A stretch of DNA of 20,444 bases from Bacillota bacterium (GCA_021821225.1 JAKACR010000020.1:1-20444); one strand, 5' to 3'. Positions 1 through 8,025 are shown, numbered from the stretch's first letter. Translations and numbers: made by a program. The notes: generated by a model from the sequence alone, not told the origin.

Positions 1-434
1 GGGTCCACCTTAGTTGGTGGGGGTTGATTCTTCCGTATATTGCCGGAGGACAAATATTTTCGATCTTCTTGCTCCGTCAATTCATGATGGGCATCCCTCA
101 GGAATTCTTCGATGCTGCAAGAGTGGATGGAGCCAATATGTGGAGAGAATTCTGGCATGTTGCCTTGCCGTTTGTGCGCCCCATTTTGGGGGTGATTGCA
201 GTCAACCATGTGGTGGGTTGGTGGAACGACCTGATCTGGCCGAGCATTGTGCTGACCAGTTCTAAATGGATGACTCTCATGCCTGGATTGTATAGCTTTA
301 CCGGCCAGAATCAAACCGATGTCGGTCCTCTCATGGCTGGCTATGTATTGGGGAGCATCCCCCTGCTTATTTTGTTTATTTTTACGAGCCGGCTCTTTGT
401 GGAAGGCATGAATTCAGGAGCGTTTAAACTGTGA
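1..434 (+). CDS. Carbohydrate ABC transporter permease, MalG family, 3' part only
   Basis: This is the C-terminal part of an inner-membrane permease. The reading frame is open to the left edge (codons from position 3), so the true start lies outside the window; the TTG at 24 is only an internal codon. The decisive motif is the EAA loop, EFFDAARVDGAN, followed by the family's conserved LP (ALPFVRP), which docks on the transporter ATPase. Two or three hydrophobic segments follow, and the protein ends in MNSGAFKL, typical of the MalG/binding-protein-dependent sugar permease class. The gene lies 129 bp before a solute-binding protein on the same strand, and the two probably serve one sugar or oligosaccharide uptake system. 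The substrate cannot be told from sequence. Confidence 0.92.
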   Translation, partial: VHLSWWGLILPYIAGGQIFSIFLLRQFMMGIPQEFFDAARVDGANMWREFWHVALPFVRPILGVIAVNHVVGWWNDLIWPSIVLTSSKWMTLMPGLYSFTGQNQTDVGPLMAGYVLGSIPLLILFIFTSRLFVEGMNSGAFKL

Positions 435-456
435 TTTGGCGCTGCGATTGGGCGGC

Positions 457-577
457 GAGGAGGTGAGGACCCGAATTGTTTGGAATGTCCGTGTGGTATT
501 TGTTTGTATCTGTTGCCGATGACCGGGCGACTGGGAAATGCGAAAAAGAGAGGGGCAAATACTATGCATTCAAATGA
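457..577 (+). other. Leader of the solute-binding protein gene: strong unused Shine-Dalgarno and a 30-codon upstream ORF
   Basis: The gap after the permease contains a very strong ribosome binding site, GAGGAGGTGAGG (457-468), that does not serve the next gene's own ATG at 564. Downstream of it is a short frame from ATG 485 (or TTG 476) to TGA 575-577. From the ATG it reads MSVWYLFVSVADDRATGKCE and so on, and it overlaps the start of the binding-protein gene. It may be a leader peptide coupling translation of the two genes. It may equally be chance, since the spacing to TTG 476 is about 12 nt and to ATG 485 about 21 nt. Confidence 0.3.
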
Positions 578-2123
578 GAAAAAAAGAAAAAATCCGCGAA
601 TCCTGACCGCCGGAGCGGTGGGAACAACCATAATGCTTGCGCTTTCGGTTTCTGGACCTATCGGCACAGTGGAGGCACAGGCACAGAATCCTGCGTTGAA
701 TTCCAAGCAGAATGTGACCATCACGCTGTTAACGCCCAACTATTATCCCAGCACAAAGGCCCATCCGAGGGTGGGTGCTCCAGTTGGACAGGTGGCGATT
801 CAATACATCATCGCCCGGTATGAGAAACTCCATCCAAACGTGAAGATTGTCGACATCAATCCCCCCTCCTGGGGAGCGCTTAGTTCATGGGTTCTCAGCC
901 ATGCCGCCAATGGATCCTTGCCCGACATCCTGGAAAATGGGGCGGGTTATTTCACGACCACGGAGGATCCTTCTGAACTGATCAATTTGGCGCCGTATCT
1001 GAATCGGCCGAGTCCCTACAATCACACGGCAAAGACCTGGGCGGGGACATTCCGAAGCGGCCTGCTGCAAGAGACGAACAGCAGTTTTTTGGGGCCGGAA
1101 TACGAGATTGCCACCGACTGGTACGTGATTCACGCGCTCTTTTACAATGCTTCCCTGCTGCAGCGCCTTCACCTTGCTCCGCCTCAGACAGTCGCCCAAC
1201 TCTTGGCCGATTTGCGGGTGATCAAAACGAAAGATCCGAACGTCTTGCCGATTGAAGGGCAGTCTGGTTATTTTACGATGCCGCTCGACGGAACGGGTCA
1301 GCCCTGGTACTACAACGTCATGTATCCAGTATGGAAGGAAATGAACCCTAAAGGGGGGATTTCCGTAAGTGAACAGGAACTCGCCTGGGCTATAAAGAAC
1401 GGTTGGCTCTCCTATCAAAAGAATCCTCGGTTGAAGTGGCTCACCAGCACGCTATTCAACAAATTTCGACCATACACCGCTTCTGCGCAGGTGCTGGAGA
1501 GTAATGCGCAACTTGCAAGCGCCCAGACTTCATCGGTCAATGCGCCTTTCAATGAATTTGCCCGTGGGAAAATCGCCTTCCTTCCGGGCGCAGGATATTT
1601 AACCGCGTCTTTCGCAGGGGCTTCGGCGATTCATACGGCGTTTAAGGTGGGAGTGGAACGGATACCGCTCCTGACCAAGGCGACAACGCCTTACGCCAAT
1701 CCGACCGAGCAGGTATCGGGCGCATCAGTGGGGGTGCCCTATTCCATTACGCAGGAAGCTGTCAAGCAAAATGTGGTTGGGTGGGCAGTGAATTTCCTGC
1801 AGTACTTGACTTCTGTCCAAAACGATCAGTACCTTGTCAATAATGGGCAACGTTTTATCCCGGGGGTCAAGGGAGCACTGCCGGACAAGGGGGCGCTGGC
1901 TTATAAACTCGCGGCGGCGGGACCAATAAACTGGGGTAATTATCCGAGCGTTGCACCCAACCCCATGAATGATCCCTCGAACACGCTGAACAAGAGTTAC
2001 TGGCAATACTTCGCTTTGAATCAAATGTCCTATGCTTCGGCGGCGGTCAAGGTGGATCAGAATAACCTGAGCTGGGCAACGCAGGTGATCGCACAGAACC
2101 ACTACGCCAATCCGTACCAATAA
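564..2123 (+). CDS. Extracellular solute-binding protein (family 1 type), sugar ABC transporter
   Basis: This is a secreted binding protein of 519 residues that would capture a sugar or related ligand for the permease encoded just upstream. The ATG at 564 was chosen because AGAGGGG lies about 8 nt before it and the protein then begins with a classical signal peptide: a basic stretch (KKRKNPR), a hydrophobic core near residues 14-33, and a likely cleavage after VEAQA (about residue 40). A TTG at 480 would add 28 residues in front and spoil that signal. There is no lipobox cysteine, and no cysteine was seen anywhere in the protein, which is unusual for a Gram-positive binding protein. Features such as a YEKLHPNVKI strand near the N-terminus and the ARGKIAFLPGAGYL segment (around residue 335) fit the family. 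Ligand unknown. Confidence 0.85.
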   Translation: MHSNEKKRKNPRILTAGAVGTTIMLALSVSGPIGTVEAQAQNPALNSKQNVTITLLTPNYYPSTKAHPRVGAPVGQVAIQYIIARYEKLHPNVKIVDINPPSWGALSSWVLSHAANGSLPDILENGAGYFTTTEDPSELINLAPYLNRPSPYNHTAKTWAGTFRSGLLQETNSSFLGPEYEIATDWYVIHALFYNASLLQRLHLAPPQTVAQLLADLRVIKTKDPNVLPIEGQSGYFTMPLDGTGQPWYYNVMYPVWKEMNPKGGISVSEQELAWAIKNGWLSYQKNPRLKWLTSTLFNKFRPYTASAQVLESNAQLASAQTSSVNAPFNEFARGKIAFLPGAGYLTASFAGASAIHTAFKVGVERIPLLTKATTPYANPTEQVSGASVGVPYSITQEAVKQNVVGWAVNFLQYLTSVQNDQYLVNNGQRFIPGVKGALPDKGALAYKLAAAGPINWGNYPSVAPNPMNDPSNTLNKSYWQYFALNQMSYASAAVKVDQNNLSWATQVIAQNHYANPYQ

Positions 2124-2132
2124 CGATGATTC

Positions 2133-2168
2133 CGACAAAGCCGGGAGATGTTTCTCCCGGCTTTGTCG
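2133..2168 (+). terminator. Perfect 16-bp hairpin after the solute-binding protein gene
   Basis: The arms at 2133-2148 and 2153-2168 (CGACAAAGCCGGGAGA and its exact complement) pair over 16 bp around a 4-nt loop (TGTT), 10 nt after the stop codon. No T-run follows on either strand. It may therefore act as a transcript-end stabiliser or a weak two-way terminator between the convergent binding-protein and tetR-type genes. Confidence 0.65.
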
Positions 2169-2181
2169 CGTCCAATGTCTG

Positions 2182-2210
2182 TGGTTTGGTCAGCGTCGTG
2201 TGCCAAACCA
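2182..2210 (+). other. Second small hairpin in the convergent gap
   Basis: TGGTTTGG (2182-2189) pairs with CCAAACCA (2203-2210) over 8 bp around a 13-nt loop, directly after the stronger hairpin. There is no T-run. It may assist termination between the two convergent genes. Confidence 0.35.
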
Positions 2211-2254
2211 GTAATGAGATGATGGGTTGCCGGGCTGGTAATTTTCGGGCGGAT

Positions 2255-2821
2255 TCAGCGACCGGAAGTCATGGTGGCGAGGACGCCGGCAACCATCTGC
2301 TCGTAACTCCTGTCCACGTCCCATGGCGCCCGGAAAAATCCCGCCTCCTCCAGTGACACAAACCCGTGGAGGAGGCTTCGCAAACCGCGGATTTTGTGAA
2401 ACGCCTCCTCCTCACCGTAGTGGTACGGTTCCAGCACCTTGAACAGGATCCGGACGACCTCGTCTTCCGCTTCCGTGATTGCGCTGTGCTCCATTTGCGG
2501 CGATTTCAATATGGCTTTGTACAGTTCCGGATGGGTCCGGGCAAACGTCCGGTATTCGCGGGCAATCGCCATGATTGCGTCCTCGTGCGACCTGCCGATG
2601 GCTGTATGGGCAATCATCGCGCCCAGTCGTTGTATGCAAAGCGCGGCCAGCCCGGCATAAAGGTCGGGCAGCCCCTGTACATGGTTGTAAAGCGACGGCG
2701 TCTTCACTTCCAAACGCCCGGCCAGTTGATTCAGCGTCAGGCGGTCCAGCGTAACCTCTTCAGCCAGCGAGGCGGCGGTGTGCAAGATGATGGCGCGGTC
2801 CAGTCTTTTGCGGGATGTCAC
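2255..2821 (-). CDS. TetR/AcrR family transcriptional regulator with WHG-type C-terminal domain
   Basis: This is a 188-residue predicted DNA-binding repressor. The GTG at 2821 is preceded by GGGAGGAG about 8 nt upstream; the 46 extra codons of the open frame above it look like untranslated leader. The N-terminal helix-turn-helix is visible as ASLAEEVTLDRLTLNQLAGR followed by the recognition helix around KTPSLYNHV. The C-terminal half carries RGLRSLLHGFVSLEEAGFF and VDRSYEQMV, which match the TetR_C_33/WHG domain. It is the third gene of a minus-strand run after the TSUP exporter and the MBL-fold hydrolase, 103 bp from the latter, so it probably controls that operon. The inducer cannot be inferred. 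Confidence 0.88.
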   Translation of the reverse strand: MTSRKRLDRAIILHTAASLAEEVTLDRLTLNQLAGRLEVKTPSLYNHVQGLPDLYAGLAALCIQRLGAMIAHTAIGRSHEDAIMAIAREYRTFARTHPELYKAILKSPQMEHSAITEAEDEVVRILFKVLEPYHYGEEEAFHKIRGLRSLLHGFVSLEEAGFFRAPWDVDRSYEQMVAGVLATMTSGR

Positions 2822-2846
2822 AGGTTTTCTCCTCCCATGCCCAGAG

Positions 2847-2862
2847 GACTTTATCCCATGTC
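2847..2862 (-). repeat. 16-bp word shared with the sigma-factor leader (copy 1)
   Basis: Read on the minus strand this is GACATGGGATAAAGTC, placed about 25 nt before the GTG of the TetR-type gene. The same 16 bases occur on the plus strand at 8313-8328 in front of the ECF sigma gene. GGGATAAAG could be part of a -10-like element, but no matching -35 box was seen. Confidence 0.5.
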
Positions 2863-2924
2863 CCCTTACATTTCTCGATCTTGCCCGGCGGTCCGCAACC
2901 TCCCGATGCCGCGGGCAGCCATTT

Positions 2925-3557
2925 TCAGTATTGACGAATAAAACGTTCCACCGCGTCATTGCGGCGCACGGGCTCGCCGTGCGCCGGGCACAGCCAGTCG
3001 AATTCCAGGGTCTTCAACAACGCCAGGGACTTGAGAACTTCCTGCTGATTCCATGTGAAGTAGGCGGGGAACAGTCGCAATTCCCCGTTCTTTGTGGCAA
3101 ACAGGTCGCCGGAGAACAGGACCCGGCGATAAAGAAACATCACGTGTCCCGGCGTGTGGCCGGGAGCCCGGATGACCTGTATTTCCCCGAAGCGTTGCTC
3201 CGGGGTGTAGGCGCCGCCGATGATCGGCCGTTCAGGCCGGATGATGCTCTGAACGATCCATTTGATCCCGGGACGGTGCTTTTCGCCGACAATATAGGGG
3301 ATGTCTTCCGGCGAAGCCCATACGCGCGCGCCCGTCCGCTCCTGCAGCCGCCTGGCGTTTCCGATGTGATCGACATCGTGGTGGGTCAGCAGGATGGCAG
3401 CGAGCTGTTCGGCGCCAAGCGATTGCAGTTCGCTCCGGATCGATTCAAATTGTCCGCGATTCCCGGTGTCGATCAATATGCTTTCGTCCGCCTGGACTAG
3501 GAAAACGTGACTTCCCGCACTGCTCCTGAGCATGGTGACCCCGTCTGCGATAATCAT
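2925..3557 (-). CDS. MBL-fold metallo-hydrolase
   Basis: This is a 210-residue metallo-beta-lactamase-fold hydrolase, probably cytoplasmic (no signal peptide). Metal-site motifs are THHDVDH (residues 58-64), PGHTPGH (132-138; His134), SGD (149-151) and PAHGEP (191-196; His193). The first motif is a variant: canonical HxHxDH has its second His replaced by Asp61, a form also found in other bacterial MBL hydrolases. The ATG at 3557 has AAGGAG about 10 nt upstream. It lies 21 bp after the TSUP exporter gene in the same direction, so the two are co-transcribed. Glyoxalase II-like thioesters or persulfides are possible substrates by context (TSUP exporters often sit in sulfur operons), but the residues do not decide this. 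Confidence 0.88.
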   Translation of the reverse strand: MIIADGVTMLRSSAGSHVFLVQADESILIDTGNRGQFESIRSELQSLGAEQLAAILLTHHDVDHIGNARRLQERTGARVWASPEDIPYIVGEKHRPGIKWIVQSIIRPERPIIGGAYTPEQRFGEIQVIRAPGHTPGHVMFLYRRVLFSGDLFATKNGELRLFPAYFTWNQQEVLKSLALLKTLEFDWLCPAHGEPVRRNDAVERFIRQY

Positions 3558-3578
3558 TGTCCCCGCTCCTTTTTTCTC

Positions 3579-4358
3579 TCATCTGAGGGCCAGGATCAAG
3601 CCTGTGCCGACCATTAAAATAAAGAACAGGGGCCGCAGGACCTTTTCCTGTACAACGCCGTTGATCCGTTTGAGCACCCTTGGCCCGATGAATGCCCCGC
3701 TGAGGGTTCCGGAGAGGAACAGGCCAGCCAGGGGCCAGTCGACCGTTCCGAGACGGAGATGCAACAGAAAACCTGCGCCGGCCACTCCCAGCAGGACGAA
3801 TGCGGATGTACCGGCAATTTCCGCCGCGCCGTATCCCAACACGGACAACCCGACCACGATGGCGGGGCTGCCACTGATGCCGATCAGGCTGGACAAGAGG
3901 CCCCCGAACAGGTCGTAAGCCCCCGCTTTTACTATCTTTGCGGAGGTGAGGCGAGTGGCCGGCGCCTCGGGCGCATCGTCCGGCGCTTTGTGATTCTGCC
4001 GGAGAAACTGGACCAGCATCTGGAGGGTGATCCCCACGATGAAAAGGCCGGAGATCTTGTCGTACATACTGTGGGGCAACAGGCCGGAACACGCGGAACC
4101 GACGACGGCGCCCGCCGCGCCGCCGCCAACCATATACAGGCCGAGCCGGATGTTGAGGTTTCCGGCCCTTGCGTGACTGAACGCGCCCATGGCGGTGGTC
4201 GGAATCATGGTCGCCAGCGACGTCGAGGCCGCGATGGCCGGCGGAATATTGAAAAATACCGTCAGCACCCCGACGTACACCGCACCGCCGCCGCCCAGCG
4301 TGATGATGAACAATCCGATCAGGAATCCTACGACCGGCAACGCAAGAATGTCGATCAT
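3579..4358 (-). CDS. Sulfite exporter TauE/SafE (TSUP) family permease
   Basis: This is a 259-residue integral membrane protein expected to move a sulfur-containing or organic anion across the cytoplasmic membrane. It has the two-half layout of PF01925. The first half opens with GFLIGLFIITLGGGGAVYVG and continues through STSLATMIPTT. After a soluble linker rich in A, P and D (residues about 123-135), the second half repeats the plan with GGLLSSLIGISGSPAIVVG. The ATG at 4358 follows AGGGGAGGTG at good spacing. It is the first gene of a three-gene minus-strand operon with an MBL hydrolase and a TetR-type regulator. Sulfite or another sulfur oxyanion is a family-based guess for the substrate. 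Confidence 0.9.
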   Translation of the reverse strand: MIDILALPVVGFLIGLFIITLGGGGAVYVGVLTVFFNIPPAIAASTSLATMIPTTAMGAFSHARAGNLNIRLGLYMVGGGAAGAVVGSACSGLLPHSMYDKISGLFIVGITLQMLVQFLRQNHKAPDDAPEAPATRLTSAKIVKAGAYDLFGGLLSSLIGISGSPAIVVGLSVLGYGAAEIAGTSAFVLLGVAGAGFLLHLRLGTVDWPLAGLFLSGTLSGAFIGPRVLKRINGVVQEKVLRPLFFILMVGTGLILALR

Positions 4359-4478
4359 CCTTCACCTCCCCTTAGGATGGGATCCCGAACAGGCGAATTT
4401 TCATCTTGCCGAGGGTGGCGCACCAGCGTCATGGGGTTCTATTTTCCCATCAGACGGATGTTGGACTAATATATGCGG

Positions 4479-4507
4479 ATTATAAACGAATGTATATCCA
4501 TTGTAAA
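4479..4507 (-). promoter_or_regulatory. Sigma-A promoter of the TSUP-MBL-tetR operon
   Basis: On the minus strand TTTACA (4507-4502) and a perfect TATAAT (4484-4479) are 17 nt apart. Transcription would begin near 4472, giving a leader of about 114 nt before the ATG at 4358. The surrounding DNA is sharply more AT-rich than its neighbours. Confidence 0.82.
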
Positions 4508-4523
4508 CTATTATAATTAGTTT
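4505..4523. promoter_or_regulatory. Candidate operator dyad over the -35 box
   Basis: AAACTA (4505-4510) and TAGTTT (4518-4523) form 6-bp inverted arms around a 7-nt centre. The dyad overlaps the first half of the -35 hexamer of the operon promoter. Position and symmetry suit a TetR-type repressor, most simply the one encoded by the operon's third gene. It could also be just an AT-rich UP-like element. Confidence 0.4.
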
Positions 4524-4632
4524 TAGGGTTCGGATACCCTCTCTCACCCTATCGTGTTGATCATGCTTGAGCGCCGCGTCCCTTGGGGCGGGGAGGATGT
4601 CAAGCTGCCAGCAGAGCAAAATCCGTGGAGTG

Positions 4633-5630
4633 TTACAACGGCCTTCTGGTCGATGTACGCTTGGACATGAAAAGTGCGCTGGACCAGTTCAGGCCGCCGT
4701 CAACCGTGCGGACCACCGTATTCGCGATGCGGCTGCCCAGTATCGCCCATCCGTTTTTTGGAGTGACAAACTGCAAATCGTGCAGGTTTCCGCTGGACCG
4801 GGTCAGCGGGAAGCTGCTCCAAGCGGCAACAGCCCAAATCCGGCCGCAGATATTCTGGGGACGGAGACGCACAGTTCGGATGACTTCAGAGATGCCGGCA
4901 GGGGAATCCGGATACTGTTCCACCTCCGCCCTCCGTCGCGACTGTCGTAGAGCCATGTGGCGCCCAATGTATTCCATGCCCCATTCATCCATCCCCGTTT
5001 CACATCCGGGAATGAGATGCCGAGCTTTAATCCTGCGAGCGGGAGACTGTCGGAAGAACTTTGCGCTGTGGAGGCGATCCGCGTCCATTTCCTTCCGCCA
5101 TCGCGCGTGTGCAGGACATGGATGGACTGTATTCCCGAGGCGGCCGCACCCTGTTGGAGAACCCATCCCTGTGCAAACGTCGGGAAACTGATGTCCTCTC
5201 TTGTTGTGACCGAAGGCAGTGGTGTTTTTTCCCAGGAAACGCCTCCGTTGGATGTCCGCCATAACGAGCGGCCATTCACGAGAAGATAGCCATCATGGGC
5301 AGTGAAAAATCGCAGCCAAAAGAGATTTCGCTGCCCGCCGACGACTGTCTCGGCAATCCGCCGCCAAACCCGCCCTCCGTCAACGGTGCGGTAGACCGAG
5401 GCGGCGCCGTTTCCGCCCAGGGTGGGGTTCGATTCCACGGCAACAAATGCGATCCCGGATGAAACGGCTTGCAGGGCGATGACGGTTTGATCTTGGGGCA
5501 GGCTGCCGGATCCGTGGATCACGACACCAGGCGGAGAATGAATCGGGACGTAACCCGGCACACCAGAAGGGATCGTCATCCCCAACGCAAAGATCATGAT
5601 CAGCGGTCGAAGTGAAGGATTTCCACGCAC
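4633..5630 (-). pseudogene. Second Ycf48-like/BNR-repeat exported protein, frameshifted
   Basis: This paralog of the gene upstream has at least five Asp-box repeats: TVDGGRVW, TSNGGVSW, TRDGGRKW, SRDGGRRW and TVDGGLNW. The GTG at 5630 has GGGAGGGG about 6 nt before it and opens a hydrophobic signal-like stretch (LRPLIMIFALGM), so the product would be exported. The gene starts 25 nt after the upstream paralog ends and is in the same transcript. The first frame stops at 4803 after 275 codons (ending LLPLGAASR). The fifth repeat continues one frame over as LTRSSGNLHDLQFVTPKNGW and ends at 4633. One missing base near 4803-4810 explains this. It may be a decayed gene, a sequencing slip, or an intact short version. 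Confidence 0.75.
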
Positions 5631-5655
5631 AGGCTGCCCCTCCCAATTTGCGCCG

Positions 5656-7719
5656 TCAGATCCACACCCGCACCCACGTGCGGCCGCCGTCCACCGTGCG
5701 GTAGAGGGCGGACCCGTAGAGGTCGGCGAACCATCCGGCGGAACGAGTGACAAAATCAAGCGACGCCGGTTGGTGAAGTCCCAGATGGTAGACTGTCGCC
5801 TGACCGTCAGGCGCGCGGTAGGCGAGTACGTTTGTCGGCAGTGAGTGTCCGGAAGGCGAAGATGTCGGCCCGTCGTTGGCGGGAAAGAAGAGCCCGCCCT
5901 GGGCGGTCATGGACAGCGGCCACATCACAGACTGCAGCGGCGCGGCCGGGAGTGCTGACCAACGCGCGCCGCCATCGGCGGTCAGCAGGATGCGGCTGTG
6001 CGCGCCCAATCCGTCCGTCCCCTGCACGTAGGCCGCACCCAGCGCGGGAGTAGCAAATGTGAGATCGGTTATGTTGTTCTGTCCGAAGGCGTTCCTGAAT
6101 ATCTTCCAGTGCACGCCGGCGTCCGGCGTGGAGGCGAAATTTACGATCGAGTAGTCGGGTGCGGCCCCGTACATAGTGGCGAAGAAGCCGCCGGGAAGAG
6201 CCGCTGACGCGTACATTTGCGGTGTATTGGCCGGCATGCGGATATTCTGCCATGTGCGGCCCGCGTCGGATGACCGGCGAATTCCGTTCGCAGTCTGCTC
6301 ATCGGCCTGTGTGGCGGATATCCATTGCATGGATCCTTCGGCCGATGCAGGCGCGTTCACTTGGAGCGGCCGCCATGTCCGCCCTCCGTCTCTGGTTGCG
6401 TATTGACCCACCTGCGTTTGCGCAAAACCCGTCTGCCGTGAAACGAACTGGACCCCCCACACCTGCACATCCCGCGGAGAAATGCTGCTCTGCCACGCCT
6501 TTCCGCCATCACCGCTTCGCATCAGACCCATTCCCTGGCCGCTTCCGCCGGTCAACCACATGCGGTTTCCAATCACCGCCAGAGAGGTCCCGGATTGCAC
6601 CGGCAGTTGTCCCATCAGTGTCCCGTTCGCCCCGATCTCCAGCAGCGGTCCCGGCGCGGGCAGATTGGCACCCATGCTGTTGCCGCCGCAGAGTGCGTCC
6701 AAGGTCCCGCCCGGACCCGATTTCAGGGCCACGATCGGCTGCCAGGCGCCGCCCGGTCGGCCGCCGCGGATCCAGGCGAGGCGCCGCACGGACCGCAGCG
6801 CGGACGTATGCGGTTGCAGCCGCATGGACCAGATGACTTCAGCGGGTTGTTGCTGGTACTTGGCGATGTGGCCTCCCGCGATGTAGAGCTGATTCACCCC
6901 TTTCCACAATAACGTGTAGATCGGCGCGGTTCGTTCGGTCCATACCGTCTGCCATGAGCGGCCGTTATCGGCCGTCATGATGACGGCATTCTCAGGTCCG
7001 TTCGTTTGCGCAACCGTCAACCACGTCGCAGCACCGCGCGTCACGATACCTCCCGTCGCGAAGAAGCCGTGCGGAAGCGTGACGGTATGAAAGTGGGCGC
7101 CGCCATCGGTGGACAGCAGGACCGGAGAGTACCAGTCCATGGATGCGGCCTGGGGTGTTGTCAGGAGCCAGAATGTCGACGCGTTGGCCGGATACGCCTG
7201 GATCTGCCCGATCGCCGCGTGCAAGCCGAGCGACAGCTTCGAATTCACCGTGTGCCATGTCGCTCCCGCATTGGTTGTGATGGCCAGTGTAACGGCGTAC
7301 TGGCCGGAGTCAGAGGGCCCGGACTGCGCAGCGGCCACACCGAACGGTCCTCGCCACCGCATCCACTGCCACGCCGCTCTCTGCCTGCGAAACACTTCAT
7401 GCCATGTTTGCCCCCCGTCTGCGCTGCGCAGGATCCGTCCGTCTGAAGTCGCCAGATAGCCGGTATCCTTGGTGACAAAGTGCACGCTGACCGCGTCCCC
7501 CGGCGCCGCGGCGCTGGAAGGCGCCGGGGGAGTGACGAAGCGGCTTGTGATCGCGTGTTTGAGGGCGGCGCTCCAGTCCGGCCGCGCTGCCGGGTTGAGG
7601 TGTGCATCGGCACGGTTCGGTAGCGTCATTTCGGGTAGGGTGTTCGGTATCGTGATCCACAATGCGAGCAGAGTCATCATGGCGATGGCGCCAAACGCGA
7701 TCCAACAATGTTTTACCAT
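5656..7719 (-). CDS. Exported Ycf48-like/BNR (Asp-box) repeat propeller protein
   Basis: This is a 687-residue protein with an N-terminal hydrophobic segment (residues about 6-25, AFGAIAMMTLLALWITIP) that should export it or anchor it outside the membrane. The rest is a run of roughly ten Asp-box repeats, among them SADGGQTW, TADNGRSW, SGDGGKAW, TRDGGRTW, TADGGARW and, last, TVDGGRTW near the C-terminus. These form beta-propeller blades as in sialidase/BNR and Ycf48-like proteins. Ycf48 itself is a photosystem II assembly factor, but nothing here suggests photosynthesis, so only the fold is transferable. The ATG at 7719 follows a GGGAAGGA stretch. It is the first of two tandem paralogs. No catalytic residues were recognised; a binding or scaffolding role at the cell surface is a guess. 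Confidence 0.82.
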   Translation of the reverse strand: MVKHCWIAFGAIAMMTLLALWITIPNTLPEMTLPNRADAHLNPAARPDWSAALKHAITSRFVTPPAPSSAAAPGDAVSVHFVTKDTGYLATSDGRILRSADGGQTWHEVFRRQRAAWQWMRWRGPFGVAAAQSGPSDSGQYAVTLAITTNAGATWHTVNSKLSLGLHAAIGQIQAYPANASTFWLLTTPQAASMDWYSPVLLSTDGGAHFHTVTLPHGFFATGGIVTRGAATWLTVAQTNGPENAVIMTADNGRSWQTVWTERTAPIYTLLWKGVNQLYIAGGHIAKYQQQPAEVIWSMRLQPHTSALRSVRRLAWIRGGRPGGAWQPIVALKSGPGGTLDALCGGNSMGANLPAPGPLLEIGANGTLMGQLPVQSGTSLAVIGNRMWLTGGSGQGMGLMRSGDGGKAWQSSISPRDVQVWGVQFVSRQTGFAQTQVGQYATRDGGRTWRPLQVNAPASAEGSMQWISATQADEQTANGIRRSSDAGRTWQNIRMPANTPQMYASAALPGGFFATMYGAAPDYSIVNFASTPDAGVHWKIFRNAFGQNNITDLTFATPALGAAYVQGTDGLGAHSRILLTADGGARWSALPAAPLQSVMWPLSMTAQGGLFFPANDGPTSSPSGHSLPTNVLAYRAPDGQATVYHLGLHQPASLDFVTRSAGWFADLYGSALYRTVDGGRTWVRVWI

Positions 7720-8025
7720 GCGGGTATCCTTCCCTTCGACGTACAGTCTTCAACCGTATCCATGCCAGAATCAGACGATAGCCGGACACGTTTGGTTACA
7801 CATTGTGAAACGGAAAAGAAGATTCCTTTGTATACGGACAAATTGGACGGTAGTGGAGTCACAGACAAAAAATCGACGGATCGCGCGGTTGATTAGCCTG
7901 TCTCGCCGGATGAGCGCTGCATATATTGACGTTGAGCCGATCGCAAGAACCCGGTTGTGGAAATTGGCCGCGGCGGACGGCTCGCGCATCGTGTTTCATT
8001 TCAGTCCAATGGAGGTGAACCCAGG
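7720..8025. other. Intergenic region without a recognised gene
   Basis: These 306 bases separate the divergent propeller-protein and small-ORF genes and must hold promoters for both. No clear -35/-10 pair, RNA gene or repeat could be picked out on either strand. Short frames crossing it lack ribosome binding sites and family resemblance. Confidence 0.5.

Noticed and set aside
2925..3557. Naming the MBL protein a persulfide dioxygenase because it sits beside a TSUP exporter
   Set aside because: The HHDVDH variant motif and short length do not support that class specifically; context alone is not enough.
3445..4365. 306-codon minus-strand frame across the TSUP and MBL genes
   Set aside because: It lies in another frame of the same strand, is arginine-rich, and lacks any motif; the two shorter frames have clear family signatures.
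4633..7719. Reading the propeller proteins as photosystem II assembly factors
   Set aside because: Only the repeat fold is shared; no photosynthesis gene is present in the window.
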